Position numbers and translations under genes: made by a program. This document shows, piece by piece, positions 10,044 through 16,924 of a stretch of DNA of 50,030 bases. Numbering within the stretch: position 1 is the first letter of the stretch; the number at the start of each line of letters is the position of its first letter. Below the pieces are notes generated by a model. That model was not told the origin of the DNA and did no database searches. It saw only the letters and a list, made by a program, of their open reading frames with translations. Source of the DNA: Aminobacter ciceronei (GTDB lineage: Bacteria > Pseudomonadota > Alphaproteobacteria > Rhizobiales > Rhizobiaceae); assembly GCF_014138625.1 (NCBI RefSeq), contig NZ_JACJHY010000039.1, positions 1 through 50,030 of the forward strand. The letters are read 5' to 3'.

Positions 10044-11051
10044 ATGACCGTTCTCGTCACCGGCACGGCCGGCTTCATCGGTTTCCACGTCGCCCGCCGC
10101 CTCCTGGCCGATGGTCACGAGGTCGTCGGCTTCGACAGCGTCACCGACTATTACGACACCTCGCTGAAGGCCGCGCGGCTGCAGCTGCTCGCCGAGCATG
10201 GCGATTTCCGCTTCATCCAGGCCGATCTGGCCGATGCGGCGGCGGTGACGTCCGCTTTCGAATGCCGGCCCGAGATCGTCATCAACCTCGCCGCACAGGC
10301 CGGCGTGCGTTATTCGCTCGACAATCCGCAAGCCTATGTCGATGCCAATGTCACCGGCTTTCTCAACATCCTCGAGAACTGCCGCGCAATGCAGCCGAAA
10401 CACCTGATCTATGCCTCATCGAGTTCGGTCTATGGCGGCAACAAGAAGCAGCCCTATTCGCCGCGCGACGGCGCCGACCATCCGGTCAGCCTCTATGCCG
10501 CCACCAAGAAGGCCAATGAGCTGATGGCGCATACCTACAGCCATCTGTTCGGCGTGCCGGCGACGGGCTTGCGCTTTTTCACCGTCTACGGGCCATGGGG
10601 CCGGCCCGACATGGCCTATTACAAATTCACCCGCGCCATCTTCGCCGGCGAGACCATCGACATCTACAACAATGGCGATATGTATCGCGACTTCACCTAT
10701 GTCGACGACATCGTCGAAGGCATCGTGCGGCTGATCGACCTGCCGCCCATGCCCGACCCCGACTATGACATTTCAGCCGGCGGGGCGTCGGGCAGCTGGG
10801 CGCCGCATCGCGTCATGAACATCGGCAACCGCCGCAAGGAACATCTGATGGAGATGATCCGCATCCTCGAACGCGCGACCGGCCGCGAGGCGGTGAAGAA
10901 CTTCATGCCGCTGCAGCCGGGCGACGTGCTCAGCACCTGGGCCGATGTCGGCGACCTCGAAAACCTGATCGGCGAGCTGCCGCACACGCCCATCGAGGAC
11001 GGGCTCGTCCGCTTCGTCGACTGGTACGGCAGATATTACCGCGTCCAGTAG
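10044..11051 (+). CDS. lpsL: UDP-glucuronate 4-epimerase (NAD-dependent, SDR family)
   Basis: The 335-residue extended short-chain dehydrogenase interconverts UDP-glucuronate and UDP-galacturonate, precursors for lipopolysaccharide core or capsule. The NAD-binding GTAGFIGFH motif is at 7-15, the catalytic serine region is SSSVYGGNKK near 126-135, and the YxxxK pair is Tyr151 and Lys155. The NKKQPYS insertion and the VYGPWGRPDMAYYKF segment are typical of UDP-glucuronate epimerases rather than GalE. I chose the ATG at 10044 (MTVLVTG) over an in-frame TTG at 10026 because the glycine-rich loop then sits at the normal distance from the N-terminus. It is transcribed alone between two hairpins. 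The symbol follows Sinorhizobium usage. Confidence 0.9.
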   Translation: MTVLVTGTAGFIGFHVARRLLADGHEVVGFDSVTDYYDTSLKAARLQLLAEHGDFRFIQADLADAAAVTSAFECRPEIVINLAAQAGVRYSLDNPQAYVDANVTGFLNILENCRAMQPKHLIYASSSSVYGGNKKQPYSPRDGADHPVSLYAATKKANELMAHTYSHLFGVPATGLRFFTVYGPWGRPDMAYYKFTRAIFAGETIDIYNNGDMYRDFTYVDDIVEGIVRLIDLPPMPDPDYDISAGGASGSWAPHRVMNIGNRRKEHLMEMIRILERATGREAVKNFMPLQPGDVLSTWADVGDLENLIGELPHTPIEDGLVRFVDWYGRYYRVQ

Positions 11052-11378
11052 GTACGGCGATCGGGCGTCTCCCCGCGGGCGCTTCACCGACCGCGCGATG
11101 CCGCCCCTCTCCAGGGGGCGGCCGGTCGGGCTTCTCCTCGCCGGAAGTGCCGCGCTGATTTTCCGCGGCTGAGGACGTTGCTGGCGCCCGTTGGCTTTGC
11201 CGGCGGGCCTCTTCCATGCGTTGAGGCTCCGCCCGTTTTTGGATTTGGCGCGGTACGTCATATTGAATAGCGCGGACCAGGGAGCGGGGCTATCGTCATC
11301 AAGTCGTCCGTATCAGCAACAGGCAAACGGGCGCTTGGAAGCGGTCATCGTGCTTTCGCCCTGTCCAGGGAAGCAAGC
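11052..11378. other. Intergenic region with a nested GC-rich hairpin
   Basis: No gene is supported in these 327 bases. At 11087-11129 a nested inverted repeat occurs: outer CCGACCG pairs with CGGTCGG, and inner CCGCCCC (11101-11107) pairs with GGGGCGG. It may end transcription of the upstream epimerase gene, although no T run follows. The right part is plain sequence leading to the small gene at 11379. Confidence 0.5.
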
Positions 11379-11642
11379 ATGTTGGCAAACGGTATGGCGG
11401 ACTCCGCCCAACTCACCATTCTTACCAGAGCGGTCGATGACTATTGCGCGAAGTATCGCGTCGCGGGCGGCCGTGATCGTGAGGAGATAGCAACACGTGT
11501 GATGGCGCTATTCCGCCGGGGGATTAGCGATTCCAGTGCATTGGCAGTTGCATTGGAGAAATCCAGCGGCAGCCTTCACATCCGCGCCGCATTCGATTGT
11601 GGACGGCTGAGTACGGTGATCCTGGCAGCAACTGTAGAATAG
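11379..11642 (+). CDS. Small hypothetical protein (87 aa)
   Basis: The product begins MLANGMADSAQLTILTRAVD and looks like a real small soluble protein: a first helix (LTILTRAVDDYCAKYRVAG), then DREEIATRVMALFRRGISDSSALAVALEK. The pattern 'DDYC...R.EIA.RVM.LF..G' is, in my experience, common in short rhizobial proteins without an assigned function; the second half drifts from it. A GGGA motif lies about ten bases before the ATG; MADSAQ at 11394 is an alternative start. It stands alone, ahead of a terminator-like hairpin at 11714. Function unknown. Confidence 0.6.
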   Translation: MLANGMADSAQLTILTRAVDDYCAKYRVAGGRDREEIATRVMALFRRGISDSSALAVALEKSSGSLHIRAAFDCGRLSTVILAATVE

Positions 11643-11713
11643 GCGCGGCGAGGTAGCGTTCGGATCCCTCGCGATCGATCTGTAGCTCTGTTCCCACTCT
11701 CTACCCATATGCG

Positions 11714-11747
11714 AAAGCCTGCCCTTTGCGGACGGCAGGCTTTTCGT
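11714..11747 (+). terminator. Intrinsic terminator downstream of the 87-aa gene
   Basis: AAAGCCTGCC at 11714-11723 pairs with GGCAGGCTTT at 11734-11743, followed by TTCGTTT. The A run before the stem and T run after it make it potentially bidirectional. Confidence 0.65.
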
Positions 11748-11982
11748 TTGCGAGGTTTTCGTGACTTCAGAGCATAACGGCCGTGCATCGGGAGACGGTC
11801 TGTCCGACAGCCCTTCGGCACCGCAACTCCTGGTGAGCCGCTACGACGATGCCTGCCTTGCGCCTCGATCCTTCGGACCCAACGTCATGAACCTGTGGAA
11901 GCCTCTGCTGGCCATGCACCGGGCCGGCGTCCGCGATGAAGATGAAGCGGTGCTGCGCGCTCGTCGACGGCCAGGCGGCACC

Positions 11983-12017
11983 AAAAAAGGGCCCGCAGAC
12001 GGTGCCGGCGAGCCCTT
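11983..12017 (-). terminator. Intrinsic terminator of the DUF892 gene
   Basis: On the minus strand AAGGGCTCGC (12008-12017) pairs with GCGGGCCCTT (11987-11996), with one T/G wobble, and the stem runs into six T residues (11983-11988 read as A on the plus strand). It begins 16 bases after the stop codon of the ferritin-like gene. The remaining sequence between 11748 and 11982 holds nothing I can support. Confidence 0.8.
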
Positions 12018-12032
12018 TGCGAGTGGGCTGGT

Positions 12033-12533
12033 TCAGGCCGCCAAAGCCTCGCGATTGGCTTTGCTGTCGGCCAGCGTGGTCAGGTCCTTGTCGGTGGTTT
12101 CTTCCTCGGCGAGCGTAGCCGCAAACAGCTTGGCGGCGTCCGGCATCTTCATGATCTCCGCCCAGCGGCGCAGCGTGCCATAGCGGGTGATCTCGTAATG
12201 CTCCACGGCCTGGGCAGCCGAGATCAGGCCGGCATCACCGGCGGCGGTGCCCTTGAACTCCTCGAGGATTTCCTCGCCTTCCTCGATGATGCCGTCAATT
12301 GCGGGGCATGTCTTGCCCTGGGCGCGCTTGCCGAGAAGGTCGAACACCTGCTGCAGACGCTCGACATGGCCTTCGGTCTGGTCGCGGTGCTTGTCGAAGG
12401 CGGCCTTCAGTTCCGGCGAACTGGCGCCGCGCGCCATCTTGGGCAGGGCTTTCAGAATCTTGCGCTCGGCATAATAGATGTCGCGCAGCGTGTCGTAGAA
12501 CAGGTCGTCGAGACCCTTCTCCTTGTTAGGCAT
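12033..12533 (-). CDS. DUF892 (YciE/YciF-type) ferritin-like stress protein
   Basis: The 166-residue all-helical protein opens KGLDDLFYDTLRDIYYAERK and carries repeated Glu and His residues suited to a di-iron or ferritin-like four-helix bundle (AERK; KHRDQTEGHVERL; AVEHYEITRYGTL; LAEEETTDKDL). DUF892 proteins belong to stress regulons in many proteobacteria; their activity is not established. The ATG at 12531-12533 has a textbook AGGAG eight bases upstream, and an EcfG-type promoter lies directly before it. The same frame is open upstream to a GTG at 12752 that also has a good ribosome site, but transcripts from the promoter at 12570 would not include it. A T-rich terminator follows. Confidence 0.93.
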   Translation of the reverse strand: MPNKEKGLDDLFYDTLRDIYYAERKILKALPKMARGASSPELKAAFDKHRDQTEGHVERLQQVFDLLGKRAQGKTCPAIDGIIEEGEEILEEFKGTAAGDAGLISAAQAVEHYEITRYGTLRRWAEIMKMPDAAKLFAATLAEEETTDKDLTTLADSKANREALAA

Positions 12534-12569
12534 GTCGTTGCTCCTGGGGTTGAGGTATTGCCCGGGGAC

Positions 12570-12594
12570 AACGACCGGTGTCGGCTCAGGTTCC
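12570..12594 (-). promoter_or_regulatory. EcfG-type general stress response promoter
   Basis: On the minus strand GGAAC (12590-12594) and CGTT (12570-12573) are separated by exactly 16 bases, matching the alphaproteobacterial general-stress consensus GGAAC-N16/17-CGTT. The start of transcription would fall near 12563, leaving a leader of about 30 bases that contains the AGGAG site of the DUF892 gene. DUF892 genes are plausible members of this regulon, so position and gene content agree. Confidence 0.8.
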
Positions 12595-13342
12595 GAAGCG
12601 GTGCCACTTTGTGACCAACCCGCTTCGAGCAGGCGTCTTAACGTCGCCTCGCGTTGCGCCTCGCGCGCCGCGGCACGGAGCAACTGTTCGAACCCGTCGC
12701 TCAAGCCGTCGTCGCATCGTCCCAGGAGATTGAGCCCCAACAAACCCTTCACTGTCGCGCACCTCCTGAAATCGAATAGGTTGACGCCGGATCAACGCCC
12801 GATGCCGAGGTCTGTTCCAGATGATGCGGGTGAGGGTGCAACCGTCGGACCGGCGCGTGCGTCGAGCGAGAAGAAAACCGAGGCCGAGCAGACCGCAAGG
12901 AACATTGGCGACGGGGGAAGGGGCTCCGGCGTCGGGGCGCTGCCGCCCGACGGTGCCCGTCAGGAGGCAAGGCCGACAGATCGACCGGTCGTCTGGTTGC
13001 TGCCGGGCTTCCGGTCAGCTCGATCGCCAAGCTGGTTGTCGGTGGCATCGTCCTGGCGATCGTCGCTTCATGATGGGGGAGGCTGCAAGCTGCATCGAGC
13101 AGCCCGGCCCACCGAAGCGTGACCTGCAATTGAGCAACAAGGCTGAGCCAAGGCCACCGGTCCTGTTCCGGCACGGAGGGAACCTGTCGCCTCGACTTTG
13201 GAACGGATACAGGCGAGAGTGGTCTGACGTGGCAATTGCCGGCGGCCAACGGGTTCGCATCGGCAGCACTCTCGATCTGGATGATCTTGCTTGTAACGGA
13301 AACTGAAGCGCGACCGACAGGAGCGCACAAGGACTTCTTGAG
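12595..13342. other. 748-base region with no supported gene
   Basis: Overlapping open frames on both strands are arginine/proline-rich and look like GC-driven shadows. Two details deserve note. On the minus strand a GTG at 12750-12752 with a good AGGAGG nearby opens into the DUF892 frame. On the plus strand a short frame ending at about 13070 closes with a hydrophobic stretch SSIAKLVVGGIVLAIVAS and stop, which resembles the end of a single-span membrane peptide; I see no matching start codon, so it may be a decayed gene. No promoter could be assigned to the 54-residue gene at 13343. Confidence 0.45.
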
Positions 13343-13507
13343 ATGTCCGACCTTCCGAACAAACCGCTTGGCTCTCACCCGCTGGTGCAGCGCCTCGTGA
13401 CAGAAACCAGCATAACAGAAGAGGAAGCCCGAGAACTCATCGCCCTCATCGGGTATGGTTGGCAGTCGCTGTTGCGAGAGGCCAATCTGCTGGCGAAAAA
13501 ACGGTAA
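13343..13507 (+). CDS. Small hypothetical protein (54 aa)
   Basis: The frame encodes MSDLPNKPLGSHPLVQRLVT and continues through ETSITEEEARELIALIGYGWQSLLREANLLAKKR to a TAA stop. The composition is protein-like: a proline-rich head followed by a TEEEARELI helix start and an amphipathic helix with a basic end, unlike the arginine-rich shadow frames nearby. AAGGA lies about eight bases before the ATG. The 'HPLV...L.....ITE.QARELI..IG..W.SL.REA..L' pattern looks like a conserved small rhizobial protein, with no function I know. It converges with the zinc-ribbon gene, 22 bases between the stops. Confidence 0.65.
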   Translation: MSDLPNKPLGSHPLVQRLVTETSITEEEARELIALIGYGWQSLLREANLLAKKR

Positions 13508-13529
13508 CGCAGACCTCTGGCGTTTAAGG

Positions 13530-13751
13530 CTATCCGATCTTCCTGATACGGCCCTTGTCCAATCGGAAAACGCCGTCGGTCCCGCCCTGCTTTTCGAGGT
13601 CCGTCAGCAACTCGTCCCAGATTCCGAGGAACTGGCCACAATCCTCGCATGATATCGGTGTCCCAGGGTCGACATCCTCGGGAATGCGCAAGCGAATTGT
13701 TTCGCAATAAGGACATTCGAGCTTGTGATTGAGATATTTGGCATCAACCAT
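13530..13751 (-). CDS. Small zinc-ribbon-like protein (73 aa)
   Basis: The product starts MVDAKYLNHKLECPYCETIR and contains two Cys-x-x-Cys pairs, CPYC and CEDC, about 24 residues apart, the spacing of a small zinc ribbon. Between them lies a short beta segment (IRLRIPEDVDPGTPIS); the second half (FLGIWDELLTDLEKQGGTDGVFRLDKGRIRKIG) looks like a helix followed by a basic tail. The ATG at 13749-13751 has GAGG about ten bases upstream; the frame stays open beyond but with atypical residues. Zinc ribbons of this size often contact nucleic acid or a protein partner, which is inference here. Confidence 0.7.
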   Translation of the reverse strand: MVDAKYLNHKLECPYCETIRLRIPEDVDPGTPISCEDCGQFLGIWDELLTDLEKQGGTDGVFRLDKGRIRKIG

Positions 13752-13816
13752 GGTTGCATCCTCACCGCAGAGACGGCCAGTGACCGCTCGGATAGATGGA
13801 ATATCAGGCCGCCACA

Positions 13817-14065
13817 TCACCGCTTGGCATCGTGAGTGCTCCCGTTGGCTTGAAGGTCTGCCGTCAGCTTCTCCAGGGCGTCGACGGAATCCTGATAATG
13901 CGATGCGTAGCGGGGAAACATGACCTGCTGAGTTCGATAGAAATCGAGCCATTCAGGCAGATCGGAGATGGGATAGGTGTTCTTCCAGGAGCCTTTCGAC
14001 ATTGTGAATGTGCCCGCGATCGGATCATACACGACATCCATGACAAAGGGTTGGGACAACGTCAT
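13817..14065 (-). CDS. Small hypothetical protein (82 aa)
   Basis: The product begins MTLSQPFVMDVVYDPIAGTF. An N-terminal beta portion (VMDVVYDPIAGTFTMSKGSWKNTYPI) precedes a helical part (LPEWLDFYRTQQVMFPRYASHYQDSVDALEKLTADLQ). Composition is normal for a soluble protein, with tryptophans and tyrosines not expected in a shadow frame. Its ATG follows directly on the TAG stop of the 70-residue gene upstream (14066-14068), so the two are probably co-translated. I do not recognise a family. Confidence 0.6.
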   Translation of the reverse strand: MTLSQPFVMDVVYDPIAGTFTMSKGSWKNTYPISDLPEWLDFYRTQQVMFPRYASHYQDSVDALEKLTADLQANGSTHDAKR

Positions 14066-14278
14066 CTAGTCGGCCGATGACCTCAGGCGTTTTGCGCTCA
14101 GATACATCAATGCTGCGGCTGCCTTGGTGCGATCCCAGCCGGCAGCCTGGGCATCGTCAAGCAGGCTTTCCAAACGATCTGTCAGGGCGCTTTGGCATTC
14201 TGCGTCATAGGCAAGCGAATTGGCGTGACTTTCCGGCGATCTGATCGCCATGTTTTTTGGCATCGATGGCATGTCCAT
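14066..14278 (-). CDS. Small hypothetical protein (70 aa)
   Basis: The product starts MDMPSMPKNMAIRSPESHAN. The second half, ALTDRLESLLDDAQAAGWDRTKAAAALMYLSAKRL, is an amphipathic helical pair with the 'AGW....AA.AL..L' pattern seen in many short rhizobial proteins. No clear ribosome site precedes the first ATG; in-frame ATGs at about 14272, 14263 and 14251 are alternatives. A stem-loop immediately upstream separates it from the DUF982 pair. The next gene starts at the base after its stop. Confidence 0.55.
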   Translation of the reverse strand: MDMPSMPKNMAIRSPESHANSLAYDAECQSALTDRLESLLDDAQAAGWDRTKAAAALMYLSAKRLRSSAD

Positions 14279-14286
14279 GTGCAGTG

Positions 14287-14311
14287 GGGTGGCGACCCTA
14301 CGTCGCCACCC
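14287..14311 (-). terminator. Hairpin between the DUF982 pair and the 70-aa gene
   Basis: GGGTGGCGAC (14287-14296) pairs perfectly with GTCGCCACCC (14302-14311) around five bases. It lies 17 bases after the stop of the second DUF982 gene and just before the 70-residue gene, so it could terminate, or partly attenuate, transcription. No T run follows on the minus strand. Confidence 0.5.
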
Positions 14312-14328
14312 GCCGTTTGAACCATAAG

Positions 14329-14613
14329 TCAGACGTGTCTCTGCTGTCCCGATCCCGCCGGCGGCGGCGCTGCGCCGTCCTGAACAAGGATGTCCTTCTT
14401 GCGCGCAAAGGCGACAAGGACACCCCTGGCGGTTTCAGCATCGATGTCGCCTGCCAATGCAGCCCGACACGCTCTGATGGCAGCCCTTTGCTCCGGACTG
14501 TTGCCGCACCATTCCATGGCGAACTGATAGGCGTCGGCAACCGTGTTCAGCTGACGCGGGAAACCAAGACCGACCCAAACGCGGACGGGCTTGCTGAACG
14601 GCTGTGCCAGCAT
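14329..14613 (-). CDS. DUF982 family protein (second of a tandem pair)
   Basis: The 94-residue protein contains VRVWVGLGFPRQLNTVADAYQFAMEW, then an acidic/aromatic turn, then ACRAALAGDIDAETARGVLVAFARKKDIL. This strand-helix-helix order with 'EW' or 'W' at the middle and 'A...AL.G...AE.AR..F...A....IL' at the end is the DUF982 pattern, a small family largely restricted to rhizobia and of unknown role. The gene lies 15 bases downstream of its paralog at 14629-14931 and both are likely on one transcript. The C-terminal tail (APPPAGSGQQRHV) is probably flexible. Confidence 0.75.
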   Translation of the reverse strand: MLAQPFSKPVRVWVGLGFPRQLNTVADAYQFAMEWCGNSPEQRAAIRACRAALAGDIDAETARGVLVAFARKKDILVQDGAAPPPAGSGQQRHV

Positions 14614-14628
14614 TGCATGCCCCTCCCG

Positions 14629-14931
14629 TCAAACGCCGACGCCACTTGCGCCCGTCTTGCCGCCGATCATCCACGGCAGTGGGACGCTGACGTCTTCCAG
14701 TATGTCGATGGATTTGGCAAAGCCGATGAATGCCTGCCGCGCGGCGGAAATCGGATAGTCGCTGTCGAAGGCGCGCTGGCACGCTCTCAGGGCCGTCTCG
14801 TAGATCGGGCCACGGCGGTTTCTTGGCCATTCGTAGAGAAATTCTAGGGCGTCATCGAGGCAGGCTATCTCCTCAACAAGACTGTTTCCGACCTTCACGA
14901 AAACAGGGCTGTCGAACATCCGATCGCTCAT
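14629..14931 (-). CDS. DUF982 family protein (first of a tandem pair)
   Basis: The 100-residue product starts MSDRMFDSPVFVKVGNSLVE and aligns by eye with its neighbour: PVFVKVGNSLVEEIACLDDALEFLYEW against PVRVWVGLGFPRQLNTVADAYQFAMEW, and ALRACQRAFDSDYPISAARQAFIGFAKSIDIL against IRACRAALAGDIDAETARGVLVAFARKKDIL. The ATG at 14929-14931 follows GGAGGATCTG, a strong ribosome site; the open frame upstream is not needed. The tail after IDIL (PLPWMIGGKTGASGVGV) differs from the paralog. The role is unknown for the family. Confidence 0.75.
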   Translation of the reverse strand: MSDRMFDSPVFVKVGNSLVEEIACLDDALEFLYEWPRNRRGPIYETALRACQRAFDSDYPISAARQAFIGFAKSIDILEDVSVPLPWMIGGKTGASGVGV

Positions 14932-15004
14932 CAGATCCTCCAAGTCGAACGAAAGTTTGCGTTTTTGGATAGGCCGACGCCGACAGCGGTGCCGGCCCGC
15001 ATTC

Positions 15005-15033
15005 GATATGTGTTGGGAAAATTCATGTTTCAA
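15005..15033 (-). promoter_or_regulatory. Possible promoter of the DUF982 pair
   Basis: In the AT-rich gap 14932-15265 the minus strand shows TTGAAA (15028-15033) and CATATC (15005-15010) separated by 17 bases, about 70 bases upstream of the first DUF982 start codon. A GGAAC also occurs nearby (about 15080) but has no CGTT at the right distance, so I do not call an EcfG promoter. Nothing else in this gap is supported. Confidence 0.35.
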
Positions 15034-15265
15034 GATCGATTTTCGTGAACCGTCGTGAATTGACTCCGCAAGGTATTTGTTCCTGTTTTGTTCAAAATGC
15101 TTAATGCCGACAATGCCCTTTCCTGTCCAAGCTGAACGATGCCAGCGAGGTCGCGGTTCGGTCACGCTTTTGCAGGTGCAGCCACGTCTGATTGCCGGCA
15201 ACAAGCTGCGCAGGCTTGTCGCCATCAATGACTAGGGGATGCCATTTTTCCGGGAAGATTGGGAC

Positions 15266-15508
15266 ATGCCACGCAGACCCAAAAGAAGCGAAAAACTGAC
15301 CGAGAGCGAGATCGAGGCGATTGTCCTCGCCGCGATCCCTTTCCGCAAAGCAGTCCAGCAGTGCTTCATCGGCCTGAAGCCGTTCAACGAGACCTACTCG
15401 CTCCTGCACGACCACGTTAACAGGCTTGACGCGGTTCTGGGGAAGATTACCGGCGAGACGATCGACCATCGCGGGAAAGACCTTGGGCTGCTCCCGCGGC
15501 GGCCGTGA
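15266..15508 (+). CDS. Small hypothetical protein (80 aa)
   Basis: The product from the ATG at 15266 begins MPRRPKRSEKLTESEIEAIV and is predicted to be helical throughout (KLTESEIEAIVLAAIPFRKAVQQCFIGLKPFNETYSLLHDHVNRLDAVLGKITG), ending in a basic tail. An in-frame ATG at 15239 would add nine residues; its upstream AGGGG is too close for a normal ribosome site, while the 15266 start follows GGGAAGATTGGGAC. It converges with the 468-residue gene (nine bases between the stops). Family unknown. Confidence 0.6.
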   Translation: MPRRPKRSEKLTESEIEAIVLAAIPFRKAVQQCFIGLKPFNETYSLLHDHVNRLDAVLGKITGETIDHRGKDLGLLPRRP

Positions 15509-15517
15509 CGTTGCCTG

Positions 15518-16924
15518 TTAGCCGATGCCGATGCGGGCGATGCCGGTGTAGGCGGCGACCCCGGCAAGTCCCTCGATCACCGGCGTCGCCGCGTCGAACT
15601 CGCCCAGGCTGTCCTTGTAGCTGAACGGAATGCCCATGAAGTCCCAGCGGCCGAGATGCGTCACCTGGCCTGTCAGCTTCTTGATCTCGTTCTTTGCGAC
15701 CCGATCCAGGATTTCGCCGGCGACATCGTCGATCGGCCAGCCCAGCGGCGTGTTGACGTCGAAATCGACCTTGGTCAGAACGGCCTGGGTGACCACCAGG
15801 TCGCCATAGACATAGCCGGCGGTCAGATCGGCGGTGAGCCGGATTTCCGATGCGAAGTCGCCGCTGCCCAGTACGCTCGCGCTCGCCAGGCCGAGCTTCA
15901 GGCCGCTGGGACCGTCGATCCAGGCCCGCGCGGCGCCGAGAAAGTCGATGACCGCCCGGAGCCCGATATTGCCGGTTACCGTCAGGCCGGCGCCGCCAAA
16001 GATGATGCCGGTGGTGATGTCGGCGGTCAGCTTCTTGAGGCTAAAGGCCCCGCTGACGCTCCATTTGACGAGCCCGCCGCCGCCGGCGTTGACCATCACC
16101 GCGGGCTGGAGAACCTTGGCGGTGAAGTCGATGAACCGGGTCTTCGGCAGGTAGACGGCCATGTCGACCCGATCCGCGCTGACGCTGGGCGCAGGGATCG
16201 CCTGGCCATAGGGAAACAGCGGGTCCGGCTCGACGGTGATCGAGGTCGGGTCGCAGCCTCCGACAGCGATCTGCGCCCTCGAGGCGGTGACCAGCACATG
16301 ATCGCCGTCATAGTCGAACTGGAGCGGCTCGAGCAATGTCAGCCAGGGCGCAAGCTCGCCCGTCTCGTAATAGGGCAGGAGCGCGATCAGCAGATTGATG
16401 AACATGTTCTTGGTGGTCCAGATGCTCGGCAGCTCGACCTCCTGCAGAAAGCTGTCCTGTTGCGGCGCGGGCAGGGCTGTCTTCGCCAGGACCGCGACCG
16501 CGTCCGGCCCCCAGGCTCCGACCATGTTGGTGTCGGCGCTGCCTTGCTCGCGCCAGAACAGTTTTCGCGACGCAAAGTCATAATCGAGCACGAGCCGGAT
16601 CGGCTGGCTGGTCGTGACCTCGTAGGTCCTGATGATCTCGCTCGGATTGCCCCTGAGATGGATTGTCGCCTCGATCCTGGCGTCGAGCTCGACATAACCG
16701 AAGCCCATCTTGACCTTCAGGTCCGACAGGAACGCCGAATAGGCAAGCCCATAGACCGGCAACGGGATGTCTCCCATGCCGACTGCCGGCTGGTCGGGGA
16801 AGACCCCTTCCAGCTTGCCCTGGATTGCCTGGATTTCCCGAACCAGCTGCAGCCTGCTGAAGGCAATTGCCGGCATGCCCTTGGCAAAATTGATGAATCG
16901 CGAATGAAGATCAGAGATAGTCAT
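15518..16924 (-). CDS. Large hypothetical protein (468 aa), probably beta-rich
   Basis: The gene starts at an ATG preceded by GGGGGG, encodes MTISDLHSRFINFAKGMPAI and runs without interruption. There is no signal peptide or clear membrane span. A helical head (about 1-40) is followed by long alternating hydrophobic/polar stretches that read as extended beta sheet (for example DLKVKMGFGYVELDARIEATIHLRG, VSGAFSLKKLTADITTGIIF, SEIRLTADLTAGYVYGDLVVT). The end has an amphipathic helix pair (WPIDDVAGEILDRVAKNEIKKLTGQV) and IPFSYKDSLGEF. Two large beta regions with a terminal helix recall lipid-binding tubular (TULIP-like) proteins, but that is only a shape analogy. I do not recognise a family. It sits alone between small genes and cysD. 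Confidence 0.8.
   Translation of the reverse strand: MTISDLHSRFINFAKGMPAIAFSRLQLVREIQAIQGKLEGVFPDQPAVGMGDIPLPVYGLAYSAFLSDLKVKMGFGYVELDARIEATIHLRGNPSEIIRTYEVTTSQPIRLVLDYDFASRKLFWREQGSADTNMVGAWGPDAVAVLAKTALPAPQQDSFLQEVELPSIWTTKNMFINLLIALLPYYETGELAPWLTLLEPLQFDYDGDHVLVTASRAQIAVGGCDPTSITVEPDPLFPYGQAIPAPSVSADRVDMAVYLPKTRFIDFTAKVLQPAVMVNAGGGGLVKWSVSGAFSLKKLTADITTGIIFGGAGLTVTGNIGLRAVIDFLGAARAWIDGPSGLKLGLASASVLGSGDFASEIRLTADLTAGYVYGDLVVTQAVLTKVDFDVNTPLGWPIDDVAGEILDRVAKNEIKKLTGQVTHLGRWDFMGIPFSYKDSLGEFDAATPVIEGLAGVAAYTGIARIGIG

Noticed and set aside
12749-13378. Minus-strand frame of 209 codons and plus-strand frame of 161 codons in the gap before the 54-codon gene
   Set aside because: Arginine/serine/proline-rich composition, no ribosome site and overlap with each other; only the hydrophobic end near 13070 looked gene-like and it lacks a start.
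15077-15105. GGAAC upstream of the DUF982 pair as a second EcfG promoter
   Set aside because: At 16-17 bases downstream the sequence is CAATT, not CGTT or GTT.
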